From: Odiellus spinosus
Lineage: Eukaryota; Arthropoda; Arachnida; Opiliones; Phalangiidae
Direction of reading: 5' to 3'
Length of the DNA: 64,000 nucleotides
Assembly: GCA_963920705.1 (NCBI GenBank)
Contig: OY987237.1
Span: forward strand, 10,198,601 to 10,262,600
Position numbers and translations under genes: made by a program. This document shows positions 55,701 to 62,970 of this stretch, piece after piece. Below the pieces are notes generated by a model. It was not told the origin of the DNA. It made no database searches and was given only the letters and a program-made list of their open reading frames with translations. Positions within the stretch are counted from its first letter, which is position 1. Every line of letters begins with the position of its first letter.

Positions 55701-56711
55701 ACTCCCAAGATTATTTTTCTCTGGATTTATTGAGCTTGGAATTTCTCTTCTAAGAAATAACTCCCTTTTCTATACATATGTAATAAGGGTTGGAAACCGG
55801 CCGGAAGTGGGCCAACTGTATTCGATTATTGGTATTTCATTCTAAGCATATTTTTCCCAGAGCGGTACAAACTTTATACAGTTCATACAGACGGACTTAG
55901 CCTCAAAAAATACGGACTTAAGCCTATTATATTGGTTTCTTTTCCATTTTCTTATTCATATTTTTTTTTTCTCTTTACGAACTTAAGAGGTTAGTTGCGT
56001 CAATTTAACGAATTAGATTTATACCTAATGGCCTTTTATTGAAATGACAAATTTATTCTTAGTTATAAAATAATAAACTCTTGAATAAGCTTATTTTAAA
56101 TAAATGGAGTTTGATTTCTAATTAAAGAAAAATGAAGACGGGTAATAATTTAATTTTTGGTAAACCTTTCTTTTAGTGATCGATACCAGCCCCTTTGGAT
56201 CGGTAGAATCGAAATTACACTATGTGGTTCTTTTACTAAGTATATATTTTCAATGTATTTCCTAAGCCTTAGTAGGAAAAAACAAACACTTATACGACAT
56301 CAATTGTAACACGTTTTTCAGAATTTTGTACTCATTATGACCGGTGGTTAATTTTTACAAAGAATAGAACTAACCCTTTAGAAGAGTAAGTATATAGATC
56401 TAAAAAAACTGGCTTTACTTTACATACATTTTAAACGCGATTCCCCCCTTTCAGTATTTCTTTCCTCCGCTTTTTAAGAACATAAGCTTGTATGAAGTTG
56501 ATCTAAAATTCATTTCACATTTGCGTAAAAAGGCTTAGCGCCCAAAACGAATAAAATAAAAAAAAAAAACTCACTTTTTCTTTATTGACGTGGAAAGCTT
56601 CGAGTTTGGGATCGTAGAGCAGATATTCGGGTTTGATATCGACGGGGGATTGTCTCCGCCCTTTGTTGCAAAGGCTCCATTCAGGGTTTAACAAGCCCCA
56701 GAAATCAGGAC
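7913..56711 (-). CDS. Carbonic-anhydrase-related protein, CA10/CA11 (CARP-B-like) family; 5'-partial, 7 exons
   Basis: Coding exons, in transcript order, are 56711-56575, 46216-46025, 41606-41511, 10666-10600, 9768-9614, 9172-9041 and 7975-7913. They sum to 842 nt and about 280 residues including the codon split at the first acceptor, with GT/AG borders and matching phases throughout. Seen motifs: FWGLLNPEW, LCNKGRRQSPV, IENTGHS, NVSGGPLSYRY, EIHLHYG, RGSEHT, LLPDTSHYITYEGSTT, GCYETVTWIIVNKP, DNFRPP, HRPVRTNI. Together these cover the alpha-carbonic-anhydrase fold of the CARP branch. In CA2 numbering His64, His94, His96 and Thr199 are kept, but His119 is Gln (AE-IQ junction), so CO2 hydration is not expected. 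Two cysteines (LCNK, GCYE) fit the disulfide of secreted CAs, and NVS is a glycosylation sequon. In vertebrates CA10/CA11 are secreted neuronal neurexin ligands; the same role here is inference. The N-terminal signal-peptide exon is missing from the window. Closest by memory to Drosophila CARP-B; the exact orthologue is not tested. Confidence 0.95.
8784..8970. mobile_element. Short inverted-repeat element (MITE), GTTCACACTA type
   Basis: The ends are TAAGCTGTGTTCACACTA and the inverse TAGTGTGAACGTAGCTTA, with further matching inside (GACTTTGAAACCGTTTT against AAAACAGTTCGAAAGTGTC). The size of about 187 bp without coding potential fits a MITE of a cut-and-paste DNA transposon. It lies in the CARP intron between exons F and G. 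A diverged relative lies at 62321-62480. Confidence 0.75.
9041..9172 (-). CDS. CARP exon F: LYSLRKLMQG to LTRNP
   Basis: 132 nt, 44 codons, phase 0 at both ends, with acceptor ataattttcag and consensus donor gtaagt. It encodes LYSLRKLMQG, then SLADNFRPPLHLHHRPVRTN and IALTRNP. DNFRP and RTNI are conserved C-terminal CA motifs (human CA10: DNFRPVQPLNNRCIRTNI). Translation past the donor is meaningless, so the exon ends at 9041 rather than running on as the open frame does. Confidence 0.96.
9614..9768 (-). CDS. CARP exon E: MQSEVNL to YITKQQ
   Basis: 155 nt: two bases finishing a Gly codon, then 51 codons, ending in phase 0. The acceptor is attatttag and the donor gtttgt. It encodes ISIRDLLPDTSHYITYEGST and GCYETVTWIIVNKPLYITKQ. 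STT contains the equivalent of Thr199, and the Cys in GCYE is the expected partner of the exon A cysteine. This is the most strongly conserved part of the CARP family and fixes the gene's identity. Confidence 0.97.
9959..10104. mobile_element. Foldback element in CARP intron D-E
   Basis: Outer arms TTGACCAATTCGACGGTAG and CTACCGTCGAAATGGTCGA. Inner arms AGTTGATACATCGCCG and CGGCGATGTATCAAC around a short loop. The whole 146 bp could fold into one long hairpin. GC content is above its surroundings. No coding content; likely a MITE. Confidence 0.75.
10277..10545. mobile_element. Inverted-repeat element 55 bp from CARP exon D
   Basis: The left end AAACAACGCTCC...TTAATACTATCAGCAAA and the right end TTTGCTGATAGTATTAA...GGGGCGTTGTTTT are inverted copies of about 34 bp. 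The 269-bp element has no coding content. With the foldback at 9959-10104 it fills about half of the 831-bp intron D-E. Confidence 0.72.
10600..10666 (-). CDS. CARP micro-exon D: LGETPNPQLE to ITYK
   Basis: 67 nt: 22 codons plus one base of a Gly codon completed by exon E. It encodes LGETPNPQLEILTSS then LEKITYK-G, the expected link between the LLLQ strand and the loop before LLPDT (Drosophila CARP-B from memory: LGDLSNAEL...IRYGG). The length and end phase are exactly those required by exons C and E. The donor is gtagga. The acceptor's pyrimidine tract is an uninterrupted run of 34 T on the minus strand (10669-10702), followed directly by AG at 10668-10667. Confidence 0.93.
10669..10702. repeat. 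Poly(A) run of 34, the poly(T) tract of the exon D acceptor
   Basis: 34 consecutive A on the plus strand. Read on the gene's minus strand it is an unbroken T34 ending in AG, the pyrimidine tract of the 67-nt exon D. Slippage here could vary the splice site between individuals. Confidence 0.95.
10703..14694. other. CARP intron C-D, distal part
   Basis: Non-coding AT-rich sequence. Apart from a tRNA-like relic at 13242-13303 I see no gene or strong repeat. A GC-richer purine patch at 12180-12420 and open frames near 12500-12900 on both strands have no recognisable domain. Confidence 0.5.
13242..13303 (+). repeat. tRNA-like SINE relic
   Basis: AGCTTTGGCAGTACAA resembles a diverged A box, and CCCGAGTTTCCAGGTCTCT resembles a B box of the CCGGGTTCGAATCTC type. 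It shares this arrangement and the phrase ACACCCGAGTT with 18881-18932. Short and decayed; tail and target duplications are not defined. Confidence 0.35.
14695..14828. mobile_element. TTAA palindromic MITE family, right half only
   Basis: Starts near TTTTCCGGGTAAG and includes TTTAAATTTATTTCTAGTTT and GGATTAGGCCTATTTAAAC. It ends TAGGTTGCATTCTTCC then TTTAA. The left arm is absent. It matches the right arm of the fuller copies at 34843-35217 and 50972-51354. Confidence 0.82.
18881..18932 (+). repeat. tRNA-like SINE relic
   Basis: AGCTTTGGTAGCGCAAAGAG followed 10 bp later by CCCGAGTTCTCAAGTGTCTG, with spacing and words like those of Pol III A and B boxes. Related to 13242-13303. No full tRNA cloverleaf can be drawn, so it is not a functional tRNA gene. 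Confidence 0.38.
19938..20010. mobile_element. Remnant of the TTAA MITE family (right arm)
   Basis: GGGACATTAGGTTTATTTAA, AGGTAATGAATCGATAATAG and TTGTTGTCGGGTTG correspond in order to the right arm of the family (GGATTAGGCCTATTTAAACG, ATAAGGAATCGAT, TTGTTAGGTTG). It is strongly decayed and lacks both ends. Confidence 0.5.
24297..24519. mobile_element. TTAA palindromic MITE family, short copy with both ends
   Basis: Left end TTAA-AGGGAGAATGTAACC and right end CTTGCATTCTCCCT-TTAA, both with TTAA. At 223 bp it is shorter than the roughly 375-bp copies, because most of the left arm is missing while the CCACATGAATCCAGC centre and the right arm remain. The intact ends make it a good reference for the termini. 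Confidence 0.88.
24520..33308. other. CARP intron C-D, continued
   Basis: No gene, RNA or clear repeat recognised. A GC-richer part at about 28930-29640 carries a minus-strand open frame of 84 codons with no recognisable domain. Confidence 0.5.
33309..33731. mobile_element. Inverted-repeat element, CTAAAGC(C/T)TCGTTCATAC ends
   Basis: The left end CTAAAGCCTCGTTCATAC and right end GTATGAACGAAGCTTTAG are inverted copies with one difference. Inside, GAGAAATCAGTTCGT on the left mirrors ACTGACTTCTC on the right, so the arms are longer but diverged. 423 bp, no transposase; a MITE-like relic in CARP intron C-D. Confidence 0.75.
34843..35217. mobile_element. TTAA palindromic MITE family, complete copy
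   Basis: TTAA-ATGGAGAATGCAACC at the left and GGTTGCATTCTCCAT-TTAA at the right. The arms are complementary over about 130 bp each (CGATTCTTAATAGTTCAAAT against ATTTAAATAAGGAATCGAT). The centre has a second inverted pair, CATGGAGATCCTGA and TCAGGATCTCCATG. 375 bp, no coding sequence. It is the best copy for defining the family. Confidence 0.92.
36065..36200. mobile_element. Small foldback element, GTTTGGACAAGAT ends
   Basis: GTTTGGACAAGATTATCC at the left and GCATATCTTGTCCAAAC at the right form an inverted pair around about 100 bp of AT-rich sequence. 136 bp, no coding content; MITE-like. Confidence 0.7.
36509..36565 (+). repeat. tRNA-like relic (Ser/Leu-like A box)
   Basis: AACCGAGTGGTTAGGAGG resembles the A box region of type II tRNAs (GGCCGAGTGGTTAAGG). 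GGTCCCGGGTAAAAAC at a short distance resembles a damaged B box. It probably derives from a tRNA-headed SINE; it cannot fold as a working tRNA. Confidence 0.35.
38771..38930. repeat. Degenerate minisatellite, about 5 units of 28-34 bp
   Basis: Units share GAGC...GATAGAGCTT...GGTTCAAGAA: for example GAGCATTGAGATAGAGCTTT, then GAGCACCGACATAGAGCTTA, then GAGCATAAATAGAATAGGGT. The copies are considerably diverged, so the array is old. Confidence 0.75.
39761..39798. repeat. 38-bp near-perfect palindrome
   Basis: Centred on CCATATGG with arms ATAACCTTTTTGGAACCAT and ATGGCTCCAAAAAAGTTAT, two mismatched pairs and no loop. This is why open frames on both strands here share the same residues. Function unknown. 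Confidence 0.85.
41511..41606 (-). CDS. CARP exon C: IQIYGFN to LLLQ
   Basis: 96 nt, 32 codons, phase 0 at both ends. The acceptor is cttgtaccag and the donor gtctgt (weak at +3). It encodes IQIYGFNNQLYESMEE and TQGLVGIALLLQ. The Gln at codon 2 occupies the place of zinc ligand His119, and Gly replaces His122, as in other CARPs (human CA10 has VQLIHYN). This is the residue that makes the protein a predicted pseudoenzyme. It lies 4.4 kb downstream of exon B and 30.8 kb upstream of exon D. Confidence 0.95.
41607..46024. other. CARP intron B-C
   Basis: 4,418 bp between donor gtaatt of exon B and the acceptor of exon C. Includes a (TA)n run at 43124-43143. The open frames at 41685-42725 are short and without recognisable domains. 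No other structure seen. Confidence 0.55.
43124..43143. repeat. (AT)n microsatellite
   Basis: About ten AT dinucleotides in the CARP intron B-C. Confidence 0.9.
46025..46216 (-). CDS. CARP exon B: zinc-site strand with HLHYG
   Basis: 192 nt, 64 codons, phase 0 at both ends, with acceptor attaatag and donor gtaatt. It begins VGGMIENTGHS, where the His aligns with CA2 His64. It continues through NVSGGPLSYRY and EIHLHYGRSDERGSEHT and ends FPAE. HLH supplies the equivalents of zinc ligands His94 and His96; vertebrate CA10 has Arg at the first of these. NVS is a likely N-glycosylation sequon, matching NIS in human CA10. The plus-strand open frame over this exon is a shadow. Confidence 0.96.
46274..46424. 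repeat. 77-bp tandem duplication next to CARP exon B
   Basis: Two head-to-tail copies, each beginning like ACGCGTACTTTCTTAATGGT or ACACGTATTTTCTTAATGGT and ending AAGCTAAATTATATT. They differ at a handful of positions. The duplication lies about 60 bp upstream, in gene orientation, of the exon B acceptor, where branch points and splicing regulators sit. Confidence 0.88.
46425..47585. other. CARP intron A-B, part between the tandem duplication and the LINE
   Basis: AT-rich, with a poly(A) run near 47056-47069 and a G-rich run near 47468-47480. No coding or repeat structure beyond these was recognised. Confidence 0.5.
47586..48445 (+). mobile_element. Decayed LINE (non-LTR retrotransposon), 3' part of ORF2 reverse transcriptase
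   Basis: One frame reads NRVNIIKCYSIITGQFY, then CTGVPQGLALCPLLFTIYVN and DL. This is the GVPQGS-LGPLLFxIYINDL block of Jockey/CR1-like reverse transcriptases. A frame change follows, in which FAHDSEL stands for the catalytic (F/Y)ADD box. After it come IYNIKKWSIENKIPTNCEK, VKLVKHLGIIID (the K-LGI-ID motif), KHAVVRYI and FYIASNLWSRLGE, typical of the region behind the RT domain. Several frame changes and stops show it is dead. The 5' part, endonuclease domain and tail are not seen. It sits in CARP intron A-B, opposite to the gene. Confidence 0.85.
48446..50971. other. CARP intron A-B, continued
   Basis: No repeat or RNA recognised. A minus-strand open frame of 114 codons at 48888-49232 (contains PARYGGYNFSNVVNTTWNAP) reads protein-like, but it belongs to no family I recognise and shows no CARP homology. 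Confidence 0.45.
50972..51354. mobile_element. TTAA palindromic MITE family, near-complete copy
   Basis: The left end is TTGA-GGGGAGAATACATT (diverged) and the right end TTTTAGGTTGCATTCTCCCT-TTAA. The arms carry TATCGATTCCTTATCGTTTA and the inverse TTTAAACGATAAGGAATTGA. The central pair GAGATATAAGGAAT and ATTTCCTTATAT continues the hairpin. 383 bp, no coding sequence. Confidence 0.9.
51355..53085. other. CARP intron A-B, continued
   Basis: AT-rich non-coding sequence between two MITE copies; nothing further recognised. Confidence 0.5.
53086..53432. mobile_element. TTAA palindromic MITE family, copy cut at the right
   Basis: TTAA-AGGGAGAATGCAACC at the left, followed by the left arm, an enlarged centre with CATGGA / GACCTCCATGAATCCAGC, and the right arm up to GTGGATTAGGCCA. 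The last 70 bp or so, including the right terminus, are missing. The central spacer differs from other copies. Confidence 0.88.
53433..56574. other. CARP intron A-B, 5' part
   Basis: Non-coding, with T-rich and purine-rich patches at 53870-54560. Open frames here (for example 98 codons minus at 53730-54026) lack domains. No repeat recognised. Confidence 0.5.
56575..56711 (-). CDS. CARP exon A (first recognised): FWGL to NKEK
   Basis: 137 nt. It begins with two bases completing a split codon (probably Gly), then 45 codons. The acceptor is tttcttttag and the donor gtgagt. It encodes PDFWGLLNPEW and LCNKGRRQSPV, the N-terminal landmark of CA domains (human CA10 has SFWGLVNSAW and CSVGKRQSPV). 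The cysteine in LCNKG should pair with that in exon E. The exon ends in phase 0 after NKEK. The preceding exon, expected to end in something like TYDGIS plus one base of Gly, was not found. Confidence 0.95.
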
Positions 56712-59139
56712 CTAAAAGAAATTATAAATATAATTATTTTAAAGCTCCTAATATTGTTGCAAGTAAAAGTTATTGTAGGAAATTTCTATTCACAAGGATA
56801 TAAATATCCTTTCAATTATTAATTTAACGTTAAAATATATTTTAGGAGAGGATTAGATAAAAAGGAATTTTTTGGAAAATATCCTGTAATTTTTTAAAAT
56901 CTTCTGATATTTTGGGAGGAAGTATATGTTAAACGAAATATCACAGTTACATAATTGTTAAGTATTTTAATAATATTATTTATGTAAATGAAATTAAAGC
57001 AATTTTGAAATTGAAAAACACTCATTAAAAATTCAAAATTAGGGCGAATAAGCTTATACTTTTGTTATAAAAGGTTAATTCCAATAAATTAATGTAGTTT
57101 AAAAGTTATTATATACAAGCTTTGATATATGTGGACTGGAAAACTCGAATTTAAACTGGAGTAAACATTTTGAGGTAGAAAATTAAAAAATTATTAAAAT
57201 TATACTAGCCAAAATGTAATAAATATTGTTTCTGGATTCGATAAGTTTCCAAGAATATCTAAATAACGTAATTATACGGAGAATATTTTGAAAGACAAAT
57301 CTTTGCAAATGAGGTTTATATTTCCTTGTTTACACATAATTCGAAATAATATGTCAGCTTAGTAAGCAAACCCACGTAATTTAAAAATAAAATAATATTT
57401 GAATAATTAATTGGAAACCGAGTTTGATTTCATTTTGATTGGAAGATGATTACGAAGATAATTAACGGGATACTTGAGATTAATTTTTAAAAAAGTTCGT
57501 ACTCCAGATTGGGCTTTGCATAAATATACTTATATTGCGATTTAATTTAAATTTAACTAAATATTTTCTTTCCCAAATCCAGTAGAAAACAACACGGGGG
57601 GATTATGGTTTAAAAATAAACATACCAGTTTATAAACAATAAATATATAAATGAGGATATACCTTCTAGTTTTAACCTTAGACCCATCTTGAAAATTTAT
57701 GATCTAAACCGTGGCAGTATTTTGATAATGAAAAGAAATTTGGGATTCTTTTTATTTACTTTTTTTTTTGTTTTCTTCTTTTCTTTCTCACCCTTCGCCT
57801 CCCGTCTTTATTATTTCCTTTTTTTAACCACTAAATCGTTGCCACTTTTCAAGAGGAGAGTTTTTTTAAGGGTGTTTCTAACGCGAGGGGGTCCTTGGGA
57901 CATTTTTCCAAGCTCGTTCATTGGCTACGCCAGCCGTTAAAGAAAATGAAAGGTGATAAAATACAAGCCTTCGCTCGATCCCAAGGTGACCATCTTAAAA
58001 ACGGATGAGAAAAAAAAAAGCGAGTGCCAGAAAAAAAAAAAAAAAAAAAAAAAAAAATAGAAAGATCTCCCTTTACAGGAGCCTCAAATTGCTCCAATAA
58101 AAAACGCTTCTTGGAGCCGGGTCTAGTCATAAAACAAGACAGGAGTTTGTTTTTTTCAGAAGAATCTAGAAAAAGGATTCTTCAAGATTTTTTTTCTCCT
58201 TCGCTATCATTTTCTTCGTTTTTCTTTTCAAAACTCTATTTCGCAATCCTACTTGTAAATTCCAATTACAATACAAAAGCCTACGAGTTTTAACAGTTTC
58301 AAAGGGAAGATGAAACGTTTGAAAAGGGAAGGATTATTTTTGATCCGCCCCCTAAAATCGGTAAAAATCGATTTAGAAAATCGAACCAAAAACGACATCG
58401 TGTTCACCGTAACTTATATCATCGAGTTATCGTGAGAACTAAATATAATTTTGAGAAGCATTCATGGAAAGAATTTATTCGTGTTTTAATACTTTATCGA
58501 TTAAAAATAAAAAGTTTTTCTTCTTCATTATCTCTTTAATGAACTAGAAATGTCTCGAGAACTGTTCGGGATTGTAAGATTCTAAAATGTAAATTGCTTT
58601 ACACATTCTTCATTACAATTTTTTTGTCTTTCGATTTACAAACCTATACTAGAAAAGTAAATGAATATTTTAAATTAAAACGACAACGATATATGTGACT
58701 ATATACTCAATTCCACCTTAAATAAGCAGTATATATAAAGCTATACCTTTTAGTAATAATATCATGAAGGCACCTAGTTGCGTTAATTTTGTACTCGCTG
58801 TCAATTCAAGGTAAAATTTATTATCTCAAGGATAAAGAAAATTAAAACTTTGCCCATCTCATTCGTCTAGAATTTCTATCATTTACGAACGTTTCTCAAA
58901 CTTAATTTGTAGTAAAGTTTAAAAACTAGTTTTTCAGCACGTCGAAAGAAGATATACGTCACCATTCCATTCTATTCTATTAATTACAATGGTAGAGATA
59001 AAATGAAAGACAAATATGTGCTGAAATCTCGAATCGTACTTTAATTTATAAAGAAGTTTAATTTATTTTGACGCGGCTTTAACACCGGTTGAAGGATTTT
59101 GAAGATCACAAATAGTTATAGCGTATTTGAAGAAACATT
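56712..59139. other. Upstream of CARP exon A; intron expected
   Basis: Because exon A starts with a split codon at an acceptor, this is intron. I searched its minus strand for a WWTYDG-like exon ending and found none. It contains an A27 run at 58031-58057 and T-rich frames near 57690-57940 without domains. Confidence 0.5.
58031..58057. repeat. Poly(A) run of 27
   Basis: Uninterrupted A run. No retrotransposon body is recognisable directly upstream. Confidence 0.95.
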
Positions 59140-59340
59140 TTTTAACGATTCCATATCTTTTAAATAGGCCTACTTTACCATTAAAAAAAAAATTATTTAA
59201 CTATAGAAATCAACTTAAAACTTACCCGAAAATTAGGCTTGATTCATGGAGATCAATGCTAAGAAATTCTCCATAGATCCAGCTAAACTTTTTTTCCGGG
59301 TAAGTTTTAAATTGATTTATAGTTTAATAATTGTTTTTAA
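59140..59340. mobile_element. TTAA MITE family, copy lacking both ends
   Basis: TTTTTAACGATTCCATATC and TTTTAAATAGGCCTACTTTA are the left arm. GATTCATGGAGATC and ATCCAGCTAA are the centre. TTTCCGGGTAAGTTTTAAAT is the start of the right arm. It stops near TAATTGTTTTTAA. Both termini are missing. Confidence 0.82.
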
Positions 59341-60008
59341 ACCAAAAAAGGGGTGCCTCAGTTATAGAGTTTTCCCCTGAGCGATAATCAAACAAAAGGG
59401 CGCCCCCCCTGAGCAATAACCAAACCCAAATTTGGGGCGCCCACTTATTACCATAGATGTATGAAAAGTGAAGTAGATCCACAATCCTACCAAAGTCACG
59501 CGCCAAAAATGTCAGGAATAAAAAATATTTTCACGCGCTAATTCTCGCCTTTGACTGTACAAATCTCATGCTCCAGAGGGGGGGCTTCTATATTGTACAT
59601 CGATGTTAGAAAGAATTGTGGATCTAGTTCATTTTTAATACATCTATTATTACCCCCGTGGAATTAGGCTTAAAATCAATTTTTGGCGGGAAATAGCTAG
59701 TATATACTTAACTACAGAGACTTCACCATAAAGGCGAATGAATATTTTAGGCCTATTTATAGACCAGTCGAATAATATAAAGTAATTTATCGGTGTAAAA
59801 TATTTATATTTATTAATCGCCTGTAAAAGTGTTCCCACCATTTTGCATCGTTGTACAGAGAGAAGTTATCTACCAGGCTGAAACGTTAACATTAATTTCC
59901 CATAGAACGCCTGTAGAAGTGTTTCTCCTGTTGGACTTAAGGGGTTTCTATAAAACATTGTATATAATCTAATTTTGTATTACACGTGAGTCATTGTACT
60001 TTATATCG

Positions 60009-60067
60009 CCATGAATCCAATTAAGCCTTTTTTGTGTAAAAATTTAAATTTATTACTAGTTTAATAT
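60009..60067. mobile_element. TTAA MITE family, small fragment
   Basis: CCATGAATCCAATTAAGCC then AAATTTAAATTTATTACTAG and TTTAATAT match the centre and start of the right arm of the family. Only about 60 bp survive. Confidence 0.6.
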
Positions 60068-60130
60068 AATTAAATTATATTAACTTAACTGAAACTAAAG
60101 ATTCAAATATTTTATAGCCTTAATACCATC

Positions 60131-60269
60131 TTCAGACGAGGCGAAATTAGCCCTGGTTTAATCAGATTTAACCTAGGTTTAAAAAGCCTTCTCAGTTCAA
60201 TAAATCTCGGTTAATCATGATTAAACCTCGGTTAATCTGATTAAAACGGCTAGTTATGCCTCGTCTGAA
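60131..60269. mobile_element. Foldback element with TTCAGACGAGGC ends
   Basis: TTCAGACGAGGCGAAATTAG on the left and CTAGTTATGCCTCGTCTGAA on the right are inverted copies. Internally TTTAATCAGATTTAACC mirrors GGTTAATCTGATTAAA, and GGTTAATCATGATTAAACC is a palindrome of its own. 139 bp without coding content: a MITE able to fold end to end. Confidence 0.82.
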
Positions 60270-60943
60270 AAAAGTATAACGAATAAAAAAGTTAATTTCA
60301 GTCGACTACAAACGACTATTAGAAAATAATCACTTGACACATGTGGCCCAAATTAAACAAGAAGACTTTCCGAAAATTTAAAAGTTTGTAAAACAAGTTT
60401 AAAACCTAATAAACCGTACGAAAAATAAAATAAAAAGAAAATAAAAAAAAAAAGATTTTATGTAAGACCAGTTTTTAGTCTGGGGTTACTGATGAATTTT
60501 TATTTTTTTATCTAAGCCCGCCAAAGGATCGAAATGTCTCCAAGTTTTATTAAAATGTCTAGGCACGAAGCGAAACGTTTGCTTCCTCCCCAACCCTCTC
60601 ACCATCCTATATACTAGTTTTTACTTGGTTATTTTTTCTCCATAGGTTTCAACTCCCACGTTCCCTTACGCAACTTCTAACATCACCCTTCTTTTAGAAC
60701 TTAACAAAATTTAGCTCCGAGTTTCGAAATGAAGTTTGAAGCTTCAGCCTGGGTGTCAAGAAAGCAAACGCCCAAGCCTTTGGGCTAAAAGAAAGAAAGT
60801 TAAAAAAAAAAAAAAAAACTCCTGGTATATAGCGCATCTAATTATCCGACTCGGTTTTTGATCTTGACGATAGAGCCACCTCTATGTATACCCTTTTTTT
60901 TTTAGCCCTCTAGCTTCGGAAGTTCAAGAAAAAAAAATATAAT

Positions 60944-60956
60944 GGGGGGGGGGGGG
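60944..60956. repeat. Poly(G) run of 13
   Basis: Thirteen consecutive G. Its length is uncertain because such runs are error-prone in sequencing. Confidence 0.9.
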
Positions 60957-62003
60957 TTTCGCTTCAAAGTTTCATATCGTACGTGAAAGGTTTTAAAATT
61001 TAAAGACATTATTGACCTAATTTTTGATTAAAAAAATTCAGGGTGCTTTTTCTTGAATTTAAGATCAAAAATATTTTGCTAGATATATTATATTATGTAT
61101 GATATTGAGGCGTTTAAGATTTCATCAAGTTTTTGGATAACTATAGTCTAATATCGAATTAATAGGGACCATCTTTAAAAGATCGATTTCTTGTTTAAAC
61201 AAACGTTTTGGTTAACAAAAGATTCAAGAAATGTTATTACACTGATATTTTACAATGAATAAAACAGTACACTAAACTGGGACTCTTATTCTTACGTCGA
61301 TTTTAAGGATGGTCCTTTAAACATGTCGCTACAAACAAAATATAATCATATACAAAATGATGGACAATTCATGGCTTAGGTAAGGTTAGGTTATTTTTTT
61401 TAAATCAAATAATTTCCTGGAATCATTTCAAAGCCGATCACTTGAATCCAACCCGTTAAGCCTAGCTTTGCGTGTACTACCAACTTGAACTAATTTTCTT
61501 TACTATAAAGCTCTTCAACACATAGCAATAAAGGTATAAAAACTATTAACCAATCAAAAGAGGTGAGGTATAGAACGAAAAGTATTACTCTCCAATATAT
61601 ATTTCCCTTGTTAAAAGTCAGGACTTTTAATTCTAAAGAACTGAGAGATAAAAAAATCTGATAGTGTAGCAAAAATATTTATTTGTAGAGCTTCGCGGCC
61701 GCTACAAGAGTGATTTCTGGTCGCGTTTCTGGTTGGAAGGAAGGGAGGAGAGTAAAAGTAACGTGGGGAGGATAAATCCATTAGAAGTTGAAGGGTAATT
61801 CGATTGACCGAGACACTTAGGGGCAAAAGAGTTCAAGCCTAAAAGGTCAATGGGAAAAGAGAGTTAGCATTTTGGTCGTAACTGCATGGCCATCACTAGA
61901 GAAAGGGAGTAACCGCTTTGTTGTGGTATCGAGCTGCCTTGACTTTGAATTATATATAAAAAGTACTTCAAAAAGGCAACCACTTTAGTACCCCCCCTTC
62001 ATG

Positions 62004-62032
62004 AAAAAAAAAAAAAAAAAAAAAAAAAAAAA
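62004..62032. repeat. Poly(A) run of 29
   Basis: Uninterrupted A run with CCCCCCC shortly before it. No element body recognised. Confidence 0.95.
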
Positions 62033-62320
62033 CACCTCCTCAACCATCGACATATTTTGCTAACTTTTTTAAATTAAGCTCGACAACGAAGTAGGGTTTT
62101 TATATTAAAATTCATTTTTTCTTGTCGGGGGCATTATATCTCCTATAGTATAAAAATTTGCGATTAAGGCTTTACTATACTCGTACGGTGAATTTTAATC
62201 TCCGCGACGTCATTGGGAGAGTCGATTTCTATCGAAGCACATGGAAAAGTAAAACCGACGTCACGCGTATGTAAATACAGCCTAGCGATTTAAATTTCTG
62301 AATTCGCGCGCAAGATCAAT

Positions 62321-62480
62321 TTAGACGCGTTCATACTAGAGACTCTGACACCGTTTTTAACCTTTTTGGAAAGGTCAAATTTAAATATTATTCGTCAAAA
62401 TATAAATTTATTAAAAAAATTATTTGAGGATTCAAAATTGTTTGAAAACTGTTTTCAAAGAGTGTTAAAAATGCACGTCA
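62321..62480. mobile_element. Diverged copy of the GTTCACACTA-type MITE
   Basis: GCGTTCATACTAGAGACTCT and GACACCGTTTTTAACC parallel GTGTTCACACTACAGACTTT and GAAACCGTTTTAAAC at 8791. TTTGAAAACTGTTTTCAAAG and AGTGTTAAAAATG match its right end less well. The right terminus is decayed. Confidence 0.6.
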
Positions 62481-62970
62481 CATGACAAGTGACGATCCTA
62501 TATATAATTTGATAAAGAACACTCCCAAAAGTGGAATAAAAATCATCGATTCGAAAAAAGTCTACAAGTTAATGTAGAAAGTGAAAACGTATAAAAGGGA
62601 CCCAAAGGAGCCACAAATATTCCTTCTTCGAGAATAAGATTCCCCCAAAAACAGTTCCTATTAAAGTATACATCGTAACACTTTTGCACCTTTTAAAAAT
62701 AAAATGGAAAATAAACCAAGTTCACGTCGTTCCGAAAGAAAAAGAGGAAATTTCGTTTGTTATCGTTCCAAAAACATCTTCTCTAAGGTCCTTTTTTTAG
62801 ATGTTACGAAAAAAAACCTAATGAGGCGCAATGTGTGTCGGCAACGTAAGAAAAAAGAACACTCTAGAGATTATGAGTAAAACGTTAGCCATTTTCAATC
62901 ATCTATAACAAACGGAGTGTATAGCAGCGCCCAGTTTTGCAGCTTCACAAAAATTACGTTTTAACCCTTC

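Larger units (their letters stand above)
60270..62320. other. Upstream flank or 5' intron of CARP
   Basis: AT-rich, with a G13 run at 60944-60956 and an A29 run at 62004-62032. No exon, RNA or repeat element otherwise recognised on either strand. Confidence 0.5.
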
